Origin: Gemmatimonadota bacterium
GTDB lineage: Bacteria > Latescibacterota > UBA2968 > GCA-2709665
NCBI GenBank assembly: GCA_028874335.1
Contig: JAPPJY010000037.1
Coordinates: 62,001 to 126,000, forward strand
Direction: 5' to 3'
DNA: 64,000 nucleotides
Shown: positions 52,659 through 62,735 of the stretch, piece by piece
Layout: the number at the start of each line of letters is the position of its first letter
Position numbering within the stretch: position 1 is the stretch's first letter
Position numbers and translations under genes: made by a program
The notes under the pieces: generated by a model
Seen by the model: the letters and a program-made list of their open reading frames with translations, nothing else
Told to the model about the DNA's origin: nothing
The model's database searches: none

Positions 52659-53954
52659 CTATAAATTGACGCGAACCCTCTGGAGGGCCACTTCGGCGAC
52701 CTCCAGCGTCCGGTCGACGTCGGGTTCCGTGTGCGCCAGCGAAAAATAGAGCTTGCCGGCAGGATTGAAGAAGATGCCCCGTCTGATCATTTCGATGCCG
52801 AATTGTCTGGCGGCGCCGGCGTCGGCCTTGAGCGTGTCGGCGTAGTTTCGAATTTCGACGTCCGCGAAATAGGGTTGCAACACCGGTCCTTCGCCCAGGA
52901 CCTGAAGCGGGAGTCCTATCTTTGCGCCAAGCGCTTCCAGGCCGCGTCGGAGGCGGGCGGGGATGTCGTAGAGCCTTGTATATACACCCTCGGTTTCCAG
53001 TACGTCCAGTGTTGCCAGTCCGGCGGCGGCGCTGACGGGATTGCCATTTGTGGTGCCGCTGACAAAGGTATACGGCGCCTTTCCCTTGCGACGGGGGTCG
53101 GCGCACTCGAGAATGTCCGCACGCCCGCAGACGGCGGCCATGGGATACCCCCCGCTGATCGTCTTTCCGTAGACGGCGACGTCGGGCACAACGCCGTAGC
53201 GCTCCTGTGCGCCGCCCCAGGCGATGCGGAAGCCGGTAACGACTTCGTCGTAGATGAGGATGACGCCATAGTCGCTTGACGCCTGGCGAATGGCTTCAAG
53301 GAATCCCGGTTCCGGCCGCAGGGCGCGCTGAAAGGGCTCGACGATAACCGCAGCCAGGTCATCCGAATACGAAGCGATGAGTTCTACGGCCACGTCGGCA
53401 TTGTTGAACGGGGCGACCAGAACCGATTGGCTTACCGCTTTGGGTATGCCCTGGGAATCGGGGACGGCCACGGGTCCGTCGGTGGGTTTTGGCGGCGTTG
53501 TGCTTTGCTGGGCGTAGTCGTGTGCGCCGTGCCAGCCGCCCTCGAATTTGAGGATCTTCTCCCGGCCGGTGAATGCACGCGCCATCCGGAGGGCGGCAAA
53601 GGTTCCTTCGGTGCCGGAGGACGTGAAGCGGATGGATTCCCCGCAGGGTGAGGCTTCAACGATGCGCTCGGCCAGGCGGATGACGGGTTCATTGAGGGCG
53701 TAGAAAGTCGACCCCAGCGCAACCTGGCGCTGGACAGCCTCGACGACAGCGGGATGGGCGTGACCCAGGATGAGCGGTCCGGAGCCGAGGATGTAGTCTA
53801 TATATTCCCTGCCGTCGGTGTCGCAGATCCGGCAGCCGCTCCCGCGCGCCATCACGGTTGCGACTTCGTCCGGCATCCGAAAGCTGCCCAGACAGCCGCC
53901 TGCAAGGTACCGGTCGGCCTTTTCGAGCAGATCTCGCATCGACTGATTCTTCAT
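52659..53954 (-). CDS. Class III aminotransferase, glutamate-1-semialdehyde aminomutase-like
   Basis: The product has 431 residues; ATG 53954 follows AGGAAACC, and a longer frame upstream carries no conserved sequence. CRICDTDGREYIDYILGSGPLILGHAHP, SSGTEGTFAALRMARAFTGREKILKFEGGWHGAHD, IYDEVVTGFR and VYGKTISGGYPMAA with PLP Lys264 define a HemL-like enzyme. It is the first gene of the seven-gene minus-strand cassette and is followed after 94 bp by the dehydrogenase. It differs from the other HemL-like protein at 10349, so at least one is not a heme enzyme. An amino donor role in a small-molecule pathway is inferred. Confidence 0.87.
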   Translation of the reverse strand: MKNQSMRDLLEKADRYLAGGCLGSFRMPDEVATVMARGSGCRICDTDGREYIDYILGSGPLILGHAHPAVVEAVQRQVALGSTFYALNEPVIRLAERIVEASPCGESIRFTSSGTEGTFAALRMARAFTGREKILKFEGGWHGAHDYAQQSTTPPKPTDGPVAVPDSQGIPKAVSQSVLVAPFNNADVAVELIASYSDDLAAVIVEPFQRALRPEPGFLEAIRQASSDYGVILIYDEVVTGFRIAWGGAQERYGVVPDVAVYGKTISGGYPMAAVCGRADILECADPRRKGKAPYTFVSGTTNGNPVSAAAGLATLDVLETEGVYTRLYDIPARLRRGLEALGAKIGLPLQVLGEGPVLQPYFADVEIRNYADTLKADAGAARQFGIEMIRRGIFFNPAGKLYFSLAHTEPDVDRTLEVAEVALQRVRVNL

Positions 53955-54043
53955 CAGAGGTTTCCTGGGCAAACTGGGATAGGGGTCCTGTCTTGCCACT
54001 GACGAAGACATAAGATATCCCCGTGGACGCAATCTGTCACGCC

Positions 54044-54093
54044 CTTTTGCAGCCGCGCGAAGACCGCTGGGAATGTTGAGACAGCTTCTAAGA
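54044..54093. repeat. Right-end fragment of the MITE-like element
   Basis: This 50-bp segment of the 314-bp gap before the second sulfatase matches the right end of the 11637-11828 element: cttttgcagccgcgcgaaga, ccgctggg, then agacagcttctaaga, with a few changes between. No left end is present, so it is a solo end or a decayed copy. Nothing else was recognised in the gap except the sulfatase ribosome-binding site. Confidence 0.7.
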
Positions 54094-54268
54094 GGAATAG
54101 ACGATCGGGAGCATTCAGACAGTTCGTTCGAACTGAACGGTTCAGTCCGGTGCCACATCGGGAGTCGCGGGTCGGTGCGGGACCGGGATAAAGATCAGCG
54201 CCCGCGGTGCGGGAGGCGACGGCGTAACGCCCGTACTGTGACGGAAGACAATTCAGCCGGAGGTCGCA

Positions 54269-55633
54269 ATGGTCGATAATCTGACTGAGAAGCCGAATGT
54301 CGTCGTTTTCTATACCGATCAACAACGGTGGGATACGACCGGCGTTCACGGGAACCCGCTGGACCTGACGCCCAATTTCGATCGGATGGCGCAGCGGGGC
54401 ACCCATGTCTCGAATTCCTTCACCTGCCAGCCCGTTTGCGGACCCGCCCGTTCCTGTCTGCAGACGGGGTTGTACGCTACGGTAACGGGTTGCTTTCGCA
54501 ATGGAATCCCTCTACCGCCGGACAGCCGGACCCTGGCACACCATTTCAATGACGCCGGTTATCGCACGGCGTATATAGGCAAGTGGCATTTGTACGGAAG
54601 GGATTCGAAGGGCCCGGTGCCGCCGGAGGGTCGCGGAGGCTATGAATATTGGCTGGCATCAAACGTGCTCGAATTCACGTCGGAGGCCTATCGAACGGTC
54701 CTGTACGACAACGAGGGTGATCCGGTGGATCTTCCGGGATATCGGGTCGACGCCGTCACGGACGCGGCGATCAGGTACATTCACTCGAACCGGGAACGTC
54801 CGTTCTTTCTGTTTGTCTCCTATATCGAACCCCACCACCAGAACCATATCGACGATTATCCGGCGCCGGACGGATACCGAGAGCGATACGACGGCCGGTG
54901 GATGCCGCCTGACCTGGCATCTCTCGGCGGATCCGCACATCGTCATCTCGGCGGTTACTACGGGATGGTGAAGCGGTTGGACGAGGCGCTGGGGAGGATG
55001 TTGGACGCGCTGAAGAGTACGGGTCTTGCGGAACGGACCGTTGTTTTGTTCACGTCGGACCACGGTTGCCACTTCAAGACCCGCAATGCCGAGTACAAGC
55101 GGTCCTGCCACGAGAGTTCGATTCGAGTGCCAACAGCGCTTCAGGGACCGGGATTCGACGGCGGGGGGCGCATTGAGGAACTGGTCAGCACGGTGGATCT
55201 GACGCCCACGCTTCTGGATGCGGCCGGAATTTCGATACCGCCTGAAATGCAGGGCCGGTCGATCCTGCCGCTGACGGTTGGGAACAGCGAGGGTTGGCCG
55301 GAGGAAACGTTTGTGCAGATCAGTGAGGCTCAGGTGGGGAGGGCCGTGCGCACCCATCGGTGGAAGTACGGCGTGGATGCGCCTGAACGACAAGGCGCAC
55401 AGCAGGCTGGATCGGACCGCTACGTCGAACAATACCTGTACGATCTGGATGCGGATCCGTACGAGTTATGCAATCTGATCGGGACGACTTCCCATCAGGA
55501 AGTGGCGCGGATCATGAGACAGCGTCTGGTCCGGCGGATGATTGAGGCCGGCGAAGATGCGCCGGAAATCCAGCCGGCAGAAACGAGGGAAGGCGGACAG
55601 CGACGGGTGACGCCAGTTGAAGCACGCTGCTGA
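54269..55633 (+). CDS. Sulfatase (formylglycine-dependent, leaderless)
   Basis: The product has 454 residues, with ATG 54269 after GCCGGAGGTCGCA. KPNVVVFYTDQQRWD begins the alkaline-phosphatase-like core. CQPVCGPARSCLQTGLY contains CGPAR, in which Cys57 is the formylglycine site of the CxPxR motif. VVLFTSDHGCHFKTRN carries the second metal-binding Asp-His, and FFLFVSYIEPHHQNHI is also typical of the family. No signal peptide is present. The usual sulfatases of this subtype act on choline sulfate or sugar sulfates. It is convergent with thiC across the GAGACG element. Confidence 0.9.
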   Translation: MVDNLTEKPNVVVFYTDQQRWDTTGVHGNPLDLTPNFDRMAQRGTHVSNSFTCQPVCGPARSCLQTGLYATVTGCFRNGIPLPPDSRTLAHHFNDAGYRTAYIGKWHLYGRDSKGPVPPEGRGGYEYWLASNVLEFTSEAYRTVLYDNEGDPVDLPGYRVDAVTDAAIRYIHSNRERPFFLFVSYIEPHHQNHIDDYPAPDGYRERYDGRWMPPDLASLGGSAHRHLGGYYGMVKRLDEALGRMLDALKSTGLAERTVVLFTSDHGCHFKTRNAEYKRSCHESSIRVPTALQGPGFDGGGRIEELVSTVDLTPTLLDAAGISIPPEMQGRSILPLTVGNSEGWPEETFVQISEAQVGRAVRTHRWKYGVDAPERQGAQQAGSDRYVEQYLYDLDADPYELCNLIGTTSHQEVARIMRQRLVRRMIEAGEDAPEIQPAETREGGQRRVTPVEARC

Positions 55634-55699
55634 TCTGTGGGATCCTGCCGTCCGCGTTGAAATAGCGAATGTCTCAGCCGAACGGGACCTCTCCCCCCG

Positions 55700-55865
55700 C
55701 CCGCCCGACCACCAGGTGAGACGTAAGACGAAAGAGGGAAGAGATTGACCGCCTCGTGAGGATTCTTTTCGTGCCGAAGGCAATGAGGAGAAACATACCG
55801 GGCAGGGATTTCTTCTACCGGCTCACGTCTTGCGTCTCCCTGCATTTCTTCTACCCTCTATCAGC
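55700..55865. repeat. GAGACG-rich dispersed intergenic element, copy 2
   Basis: The 297-bp gap between the convergent sulfatase and thiC genes contains accaccaggtgagacgtaag (55708-55727), one base different from 1281-1300, followed by acgaaagagggaagag. On the far side, ttcttctaccggctcacgtc (from 55811) and ttgcgtctccctg match the CGTCTC-rich arm of copy 1. The spacer between the arms is not conserved. No gene was recognised here. Confidence 0.6.
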
Positions 55866-55930
55866 ACTCAGACTCTTTGTTGCCAATTTGACAGTTGTCT
55901 TTTTCGAATTGTGGTTAATGGCCGGCGAAT

Positions 55931-57631
<1,701 letters not shown>

Positions 57632-57691
57632 TCAGTCTCCTTTGCTGAATACTCCGTCGCTTGAGATCGCCCGGGAACCGCGAGTTGTCGT

Positions 57692-57734
57692 GTGAAAAAC
57701 ACAATGGGCCGTCCCCTCGGAAGGAACGGCCCTC
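57692..57734 (-). terminator. Attenuator terminator in the thiC leader
   Basis: On the minus strand GGGCCGT (57732-57726) pairs with ACGGCCC (57712-57706) around a 13-base loop, followed by ATTGTGTTTTT (T run at 57699-57695). It lies between the TPP aptamer and thiC, the expected place for a riboswitch-controlled terminator. Confidence 0.8.
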
Positions 57735-57744
57735 TAATGACTCG

Positions 57745-57832
57745 CAAGGCCTGTGTTCCGCTTCCCTACGCTGGCATAATCCAGATCAGGTTCCAAGGGT
57801 ATGATCTCAGCCGTATGGCACCCCACGCGGAT
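57745..57832 (-). promoter_or_regulatory. TPP riboswitch (THI element)
   Basis: Read on the minus strand, the leader contains GGGGTGCC, then CTGAGATCATACCCTTGGAA, CCTGATCTGGATTATGCCAG and CGTAGGGAAGCGG. These are the conserved THI-box elements (CUGAGA, ACCUGAUCUGGAUAAUGCCAGCG) that bind thiamin pyrophosphate. High TPP is expected to favour the downstream terminator and shut off thiC. Confidence 0.97.
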
Positions 57833-57842
57833 CTCAACTTAC

Positions 57843-57871
57843 AAGATAAAGGCGAGCAAAAGATCTGTCAA
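57843..57871 (-). promoter_or_regulatory. Sigma-70-type promoter of thiC
   Basis: On the minus strand a perfect TTGACA (57871-57866) is followed after exactly 17 bases by TATCTT (57848-57843). The site is just upstream of the TPP aptamer and just past the end of the transglutaminase gene. Confidence 0.8.
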
Positions 57872-57879
57872 GGGCAGAA

Positions 57880-58752
57880 TTACAGATCCGTCAGAGGCCG
57901 CATCCGGACATCGACTTCGAGCCGGGTCTCGCCGCCGCCCTGTCGGACGCCGCGGGTGGGAGAGATGTCCAGATAGTCGCGTCCGGTCGCGATCCGAACG
58001 TGACGTTCGCCGGCAAGGCTCCGGTTGGTTGGATCAAAGCCCACCCATCCCAGTTTCGGCAGGAGGCATTCCACCCAGGCGTGGGTTGCATTGCTCCAGG
58101 CCTGGCCGTCAGGAGAACCGGGGACGTAGAGATAGCCCGAGACGTAGCGGGCGGGGACGCACCAGGAACGGGCGACCGCGATCATGACGTGGGCGTAGTC
58201 CTGACAGACACCGCGGCCCGAGGTCAGGATTTCCTCAATTGGAGACGCGGCCGACGTGCTTCCCGGAGTATATTGAAACACGCTGTGCAGCGTATCCGAT
58301 AGTCGGATCAGATCCCGAAGCGGGTCTTTCCCGCGCGCAATGCCGTTTTTTCTGGCGAAATCGGTGAGCGCCGGGGACGGATACGCCATCGCACTGGGAT
58401 GGGCATAGTCCCAATGCAGACATGCGTCCCTCCAGGCGTTGATCTCCTTCCACGCACCGGCGCCGAGACCGGACGGCAGCAACTTGAACGGAGCCGGGAT
58501 CACCGTGGATCGAGCCGTAATCTCCAGCGATTTGTGCTCGGGGTGGACGCAGAGGACGTGCCGCGTGTTGCCAAATGGATCTGTCTCGGCGCTCAGTGAG
58601 CCCGGTGGCCGGGTTTCGATTTCGAAACGAACGAGTTGCTGACCCGCGTTCACAAGCGGCTTCAGGCAAAGCAGCATGACGCACTCACGCGCGGGGAACG
58701 TGTACTCATAGCGTGAGACGTGCCTGATTTCGTATTGTGTCGTTCCGGCCAA
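57880..58752 (-). CDS. Transglutaminase-like cysteine peptidase family protein
   Basis: The product has about 290 residues from TTG 58752, which places the conserved start QYEIRHVSRYEYTFP at the N-terminus; an alternative TTG at 58776 overlaps the alpha-E stop codon. The N-terminal beta domain (bacterial transglutaminase N) is followed by the catalytic triad: Cys183 in GRGVCQDYAHVM, His224 in ATHAWVE and Asp240 in GFDPTN. In operons with circularly permuted ATP-grasp and alpha-E proteins, this enzyme is predicted (Iyer, Aravind and colleagues) to make or break peptide or amide links. It is the last gene of that operon. Confidence 0.87.
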   Translation of the reverse strand: MAGTTQYEIRHVSRYEYTFPARECVMLLCLKPLVNAGQQLVRFEIETRPPGSLSAETDPFGNTRHVLCVHPEHKSLEITARSTVIPAPFKLLPSGLGAGAWKEINAWRDACLHWDYAHPSAMAYPSPALTDFARKNGIARGKDPLRDLIRLSDTLHSVFQYTPGSTSAASPIEEILTSGRGVCQDYAHVMIAVARSWCVPARYVSGYLYVPGSPDGQAWSNATHAWVECLLPKLGWVGFDPTNRSLAGERHVRIATGRDYLDISPTRGVRQGGGETRLEVDVRMRPLTDL

Positions 58753-58772
58753 GGTACCTGAATATCCGGAAG

Positions 58773-59753
58773 TCAATAAGCGGCGCGGTATTCTATATAT
58801 GCGGCGGCAATATGATCGTGGAGTTCCCGGCAGTACCCCAAAAGGTCTCCAATAAGGACCTCGCGGTCTTCGCGATCGGGCCAATCGTAATGGATCAGCG
58901 CGCACATGCGTCTGGCCATGCGCAGGGCGACTGCACTGGAGTGTTCGTCGGACCCGGCGCCAATGGCATCGAGTTCCGAGGCCACCGCGTCGAGCGAGTA
59001 GCACAGAGAGCCGTGTAGCAGCGGGTCGGTGACGAGAAGGTCGAGAACTCGACGCGACTGGACGTCGACGCTGTAATTCCGGCTGTAAGCGTCATAGGCC
59101 TGGCAAACGTACAGGAGATTCGTCCAGTCCGCGTCGGAGGCCTCGTCCGTTATTTTGTCCATGGAGAGCTGGGAAAGAAACAGCGAGGCCGAACATTGGG
59201 CGCGTTCGATATGCCTCCCGAGTCGCAGAAAGTGCCACCCTTCGTCGCGGTACATCGTCGCTTCCGCCACTCCGGCAAAGGTGTTGATGTCGCCTGCCGT
59301 TGCAGCGAAAAAGCTCTCCGGTGTTGGCTTCCAGATGTCTCGAATGCTCAGGTTCCGGAGCCGCAGATATGCGAGGTTGAGACAGGTCCACATTTCCCCG
59401 CTGATGCAATGGCGCATCTGCCGGGCATTTTCACGGCCGAGGGAGAAACAATTCCAGACAGAATCGGGATTCGAGCGTTCGAAAGTGAGATCGTCGGCCA
59501 GCGTGTAGGAGTCGGCCAGCGTGAAGTCGTCGTTCCCGACCATCGTAATACTGCCACCGGGAGGACGACGGTTCAGGCTCATGTAGATTCGACTCCATCC
59601 GAAATAGATCTCACGGATCGGCCGGTCCACCAGCGCTTCCACCTGGAATCGTAACACTCGACAGAGATGCTCCGCACGTTCCAGATAGCGGCCCATCCAG
59701 TAAAGTCCCTGGGCGCTGCGCGCAAGCAGTCTGGGATTACCGGGGGTCGTCAT
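58773..59753 (-). CDS. Alpha-E domain protein (DUF403, COG2307)
   Basis: The product has 326 residues. ATG 59753 shares its A with the stop of the ammonium transporter gene (TGATG), so the two are coupled. LLARSAQGLYWMGRYLERAEHLCRVLR is the hallmark N-terminal helix of the alpha-E family. TDPLLHGSLCYSLDAV and HIERAQCSASLFLSQLS are further conserved helices. The family always occurs with ATP-grasp and transglutaminase partners and has no established biochemical role. Confidence 0.9.
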   Translation of the reverse strand: MTTPGNPRLLARSAQGLYWMGRYLERAEHLCRVLRFQVEALVDRPIREIYFGWSRIYMSLNRRPPGGSITMVGNDDFTLADSYTLADDLTFERSNPDSVWNCFSLGRENARQMRHCISGEMWTCLNLAYLRLRNLSIRDIWKPTPESFFAATAGDINTFAGVAEATMYRDEGWHFLRLGRHIERAQCSASLFLSQLSMDKITDEASDADWTNLLYVCQAYDAYSRNYSVDVQSRRVLDLLVTDPLLHGSLCYSLDAVASELDAIGAGSDEHSSAVALRMARRMCALIHYDWPDREDREVLIGDLLGYCRELHDHIAAAYIEYRAAY

Positions 59754-61138
59754 CAATCCTCATCTGCTTCTTCCGGGTTGAGCACAAACTCGGGATAGGC
59801 CTCGATCCCCAACTCGCCCACGTCCTGTCCCAACCGTTCGACTTTATCGGATACGCGGACCTGGATTGTCGCAGCCAACGCACGCCAGACCACCCACGAA
59901 ACTGAGAATACAAAGACGCCAACCGCGACGCAACCCAGGAGCTGAACGCCGAAATTGCCGCCGGCGGCAATGCAGACCGCCAGCGTTCCCCAGACACCTG
60001 CGAAGAGGTGCGCGGGTACCGCGCCGACGACGTCGTCGATCTTCAACTTCTCCATCAGCCGGATTCCGACGGTGCAGAGGAGAGCGCCCACGGCGCCGAT
60101 GACGACTGCCCAATAGTGCTGGACGATGTCGGGGCCTGCCGTGATCGACACCAGCCCGGCAATAGCGCCGTTCAGACTGGCGAACAGGTCCATTCTTCCC
60201 AGAATCGGCTTGGAGACGATGAGAGCCATCACCACACCGGCCGCCGCCGCAAGATTGGTGTTGACCAGCACGTGGCTCATGGCCACCGCGTCGGCGGCGC
60301 TCCCCAGCGCGAGCTGTGACCCGCCGTTGAATCCGAGCCAGCCGAACCACAGTATGAACACGCCCAGTGTCACCGCCACGATGTTGGATGGCGGCGTATT
60401 CTTCACACTGCCGTCTCTCCGATACTTGCCCAACCGCGGTCCGACGACCAGGACCCCGGCAAGCGCGGCCCAGCCGCCGGTGCTGTGGACAATGGTCGAA
60501 CCCGCGAAGTCCTTGAATCCCATTGCGCTCAACCATCCGCCGCCCCAGGTCCAGGCGCCCACCACAGGGTAGATGACAGCCGTGAGGAGCAGCGTGAACA
60601 GAAAGAAGGACAGCATCTTGACCCGCTCCGCCAATGCGCCGGACACGATCGAGGCGGCCGTCGCCACGAAGACCATCTGGAAGATCCAGTCCGACATGGT
60701 GGAATATTTGTTCGCAATGACCTTGGCCTTTGCCGCCTCCTGCCCGCCCACCAGGGCGATATCTGCGGCGGACGGCCCGTAGAGAAGTTTAAAGGAGCCG
60801 ATGAACTTCCCAACCTCCGTGTACATCAGATTGTAGCCGATGAAGTAGTAGGCGAGGCCGGCTATCGAGTACAGGCCGATGTTTTTCATGCAGATCATCG
60901 AGGCGTTCTTGGTGCGCACTGAACCGGACTCGAGCATTGTGAATCCGGCGCACATCCACATAATCAGCGCGCCCCAGATCAGAAACGCGAACGTATTGAA
61001 GACGAACATGGTCTCCTGGTCGACCGCCGCGTACGCGGCCGTGGTCCCGCAAAGCAGACATCCAAGCAAGAGCAAAGCGATCCTTAAGCGAGAACCGCCG
61101 CTGCGCTTGTGAAACGGCAATTTCGTGGAACCTTTCAT
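59753..61138 (-). CDS. amt: Ammonium transporter (Amt family)
   Basis: The product has 461 residues; ATG 61138 follows AAAGGAGAGGGT, and a signal-like N-terminus (LRIALLLLGCLLCGTTAAYAA) is followed by about eleven membrane segments. The pore twin histidines are visible: His218 in TIVHSTGGWAALAG and His377 in GAVPAHLFAGVWG. SNIVAVTLGVFILWFGWLGFNGGS is also typical of Amt. It conducts ammonium or ammonia. Its position between the ATP-grasp and alpha-E genes, overlapping the latter, is unusual because Amt genes usually sit with glnK. No PII gene is seen. The cytosolic tail ends with ELGIEAYPEFVLNPEE. Confidence 0.95.
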   Translation of the reverse strand: MKGSTKLPFHKRSGGSRLRIALLLLGCLLCGTTAAYAAVDQETMFVFNTFAFLIWGALIMWMCAGFTMLESGSVRTKNASMICMKNIGLYSIAGLAYYFIGYNLMYTEVGKFIGSFKLLYGPSAADIALVGGQEAAKAKVIANKYSTMSDWIFQMVFVATAASIVSGALAERVKMLSFFLFTLLLTAVIYPVVGAWTWGGGWLSAMGFKDFAGSTIVHSTGGWAALAGVLVVGPRLGKYRRDGSVKNTPPSNIVAVTLGVFILWFGWLGFNGGSQLALGSAADAVAMSHVLVNTNLAAAAGVVMALIVSKPILGRMDLFASLNGAIAGLVSITAGPDIVQHYWAVVIGAVGALLCTVGIRLMEKLKIDDVVGAVPAHLFAGVWGTLAVCIAAGGNFGVQLLGCVAVGVFVFSVSWVVWRALAATIQVRVSDKVERLGQDVGELGIEAYPEFVLNPEEADED

Positions 61139-61212
61139 ACCCTCTCCTTTCGTGGTAGTTCTCCAACGGTGAGATGCGTTCTTTGCCTGACAGGTGTGGT
61201 GAATGCGAGTAC

Positions 61213-62646
61213 TCAGTTTTCCAGGACCCAGAGGTCTTTGCCGCCGCCGCCCTGACTCGAGTTGACGACGATGCTGCCTCGGCGCAATGCAACACGACAA
61301 AACGCCCCCGGCACCATCCGTGTCTTCCGCCCGTGCAGCACGAATGGGCGCAGGTCGACGTGCCGCGGCTCGAACCGGTCGTCGATAAGACACGGCGCGC
61401 GGGACAGCGGCAGGACCGGTTGCGAAATGTAGTCAGCCGGGTTGGCGCGCAACTGTCTGGCGTATTCTTCCCGTTCGTCCGGCGTGGCGTGGGGACCAAC
61501 CAGCATGCCGTAACCGCCGGACTCTCCAACGCGCTTTACAATCAGGTTCTCGAGATTGTCGAGTGTGTACTCGAGGTGTTCCGGTCTGCGGCAAAGGTAG
61601 GTCTCGACGCTGGCCAGAACGGGCTCTTCGCCAAGGTAGTACCGGATGATATCGGGAACGTAGGCATAGACGCTCTTGTCGTCAGCCACGCCCGTACCGG
61701 GCGCGTTCACGAGGGTCACGTTGCCAAGTTTGTAGGCGTGCATCAGACCCGGCACGCCGAGCAGGGAATCCGCGCGAAAGACGAGGGGGTCGATAAAGTC
61801 GTCGTCGACGCGCCTGTAAACGATGTCGACCCGCCGGAGGCCGGTGGTGGTGCGCATATAGACAAAACCCTCGTTTACGAGGAGGTCCCGGCCCTCCACA
61901 AGCGCGGCGCCGATCTCACGAGCCAGAAACATGTGCTCATAGAAAGCCGAATTGTACACGCCGGGCGTCAGGAGTACGATGCATGGGTCGGACCGGCCGC
62001 CGGGGGCAAGTTCTACCAGGGTCTGGCGCAACATCCTTCCGTAGTGTTCCACTTCCTGTACCCGCGAGCGCCTGTAGAGGCGCCGCAGACCTGCCTTCAC
62101 CGCCTTGCGGTTCGCCACCATATACGATACACCCGAGGGTACACGCAGGTTGTCTTCAAGTACGAGAAACCCGTCGTTGGTTCGGACGAGATCCGTCCCG
62201 CAGATGGATACCCAGGCGCCATGCGGCGGGGAGGCGCCGCGCATTTCCACCCGGTACTGAGGACAGGTTTTCACCATGTCCGCCGGGATCACGCCGTCCG
62301 CAATAATGCGTTCCTCGTTGTAGATATCCTGGAGAAACCGGTTGAGGGCGCTCAGCCGTTGCGTGAGGCCCCTGACGAGCTGATTCCACTCCGCGCCGGA
62401 TAAAACTCTAGGCAGGCAGTCGACGGGGATAATGCGTTCCGTGGCCTCCTCATCGCCGTAAACGGTAAAGGTGATGCCCTCATTCGAAAACGAACGTGTC
62501 ACGCGTTCCTGGATGCTCGAAAGCTCGTCGCTTGAGAGTTCGCCCAGCGCTTCGAATAGCGGGCGGAGATGCTCCCTTGGTGTCCCGTCCGGAAGGAACA
62601 TCTCGTCATAGTAAGTCGGATCGAGAGGGTAGGTTTCGAATTCCAT
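61213..62646 (-). CDS. Circularly permuted ATP-grasp type 2 protein (COG2308)
   Basis: The product has 477 residues. Typical blocks are YDEMFLPDGTPREHLRPLFEAL, LNRFLQDIYNEERI, LVLEDNLRVPSGVSYMVANR and RVDIVYRRVDDDFIDPLVFRADSLLGVPGL. Later come NAPGTGVADDKSVYAYVPDIIRYYLGEEP, LIVKRVGESGGYGMLVGP and a final VVNSSQGGGGKDLWVLE. These mark the DUF404/DUF407 circularly permuted ATP-grasp family, predicted to ligate carboxylates to amines. It is first in the operon amt, alpha-E, transglutaminase, with 74 bp before the amt start. Substrate and product are unknown. Confidence 0.93.
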   Translation of the reverse strand: MEFETYPLDPTYYDEMFLPDGTPREHLRPLFEALGELSSDELSSIQERVTRSFSNEGITFTVYGDEEATERIIPVDCLPRVLSGAEWNQLVRGLTQRLSALNRFLQDIYNEERIIADGVIPADMVKTCPQYRVEMRGASPPHGAWVSICGTDLVRTNDGFLVLEDNLRVPSGVSYMVANRKAVKAGLRRLYRRSRVQEVEHYGRMLRQTLVELAPGGRSDPCIVLLTPGVYNSAFYEHMFLAREIGAALVEGRDLLVNEGFVYMRTTTGLRRVDIVYRRVDDDFIDPLVFRADSLLGVPGLMHAYKLGNVTLVNAPGTGVADDKSVYAYVPDIIRYYLGEEPVLASVETYLCRRPEHLEYTLDNLENLIVKRVGESGGYGMLVGPHATPDEREEYARQLRANPADYISQPVLPLSRAPCLIDDRFEPRHVDLRPFVLHGRKTRMVPGAFCRVALRRGSIVVNSSQGGGGKDLWVLEN

Positions 62647-62735
62647 ATCCAGTGTCTTGATCTACGGACGAGCCGGGCCTGCGAATCCGGTACCAAAAAC
62701 AGATGCGGGCGTCTCGGCGATGCCCTGGCCGGCGA

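Noticed and set aside
61174..62403. 409-residue plus-strand frame opposite the ATP-grasp gene
   Set aside because: Antisense to a family with many intact conserved blocks; no motif of its own.
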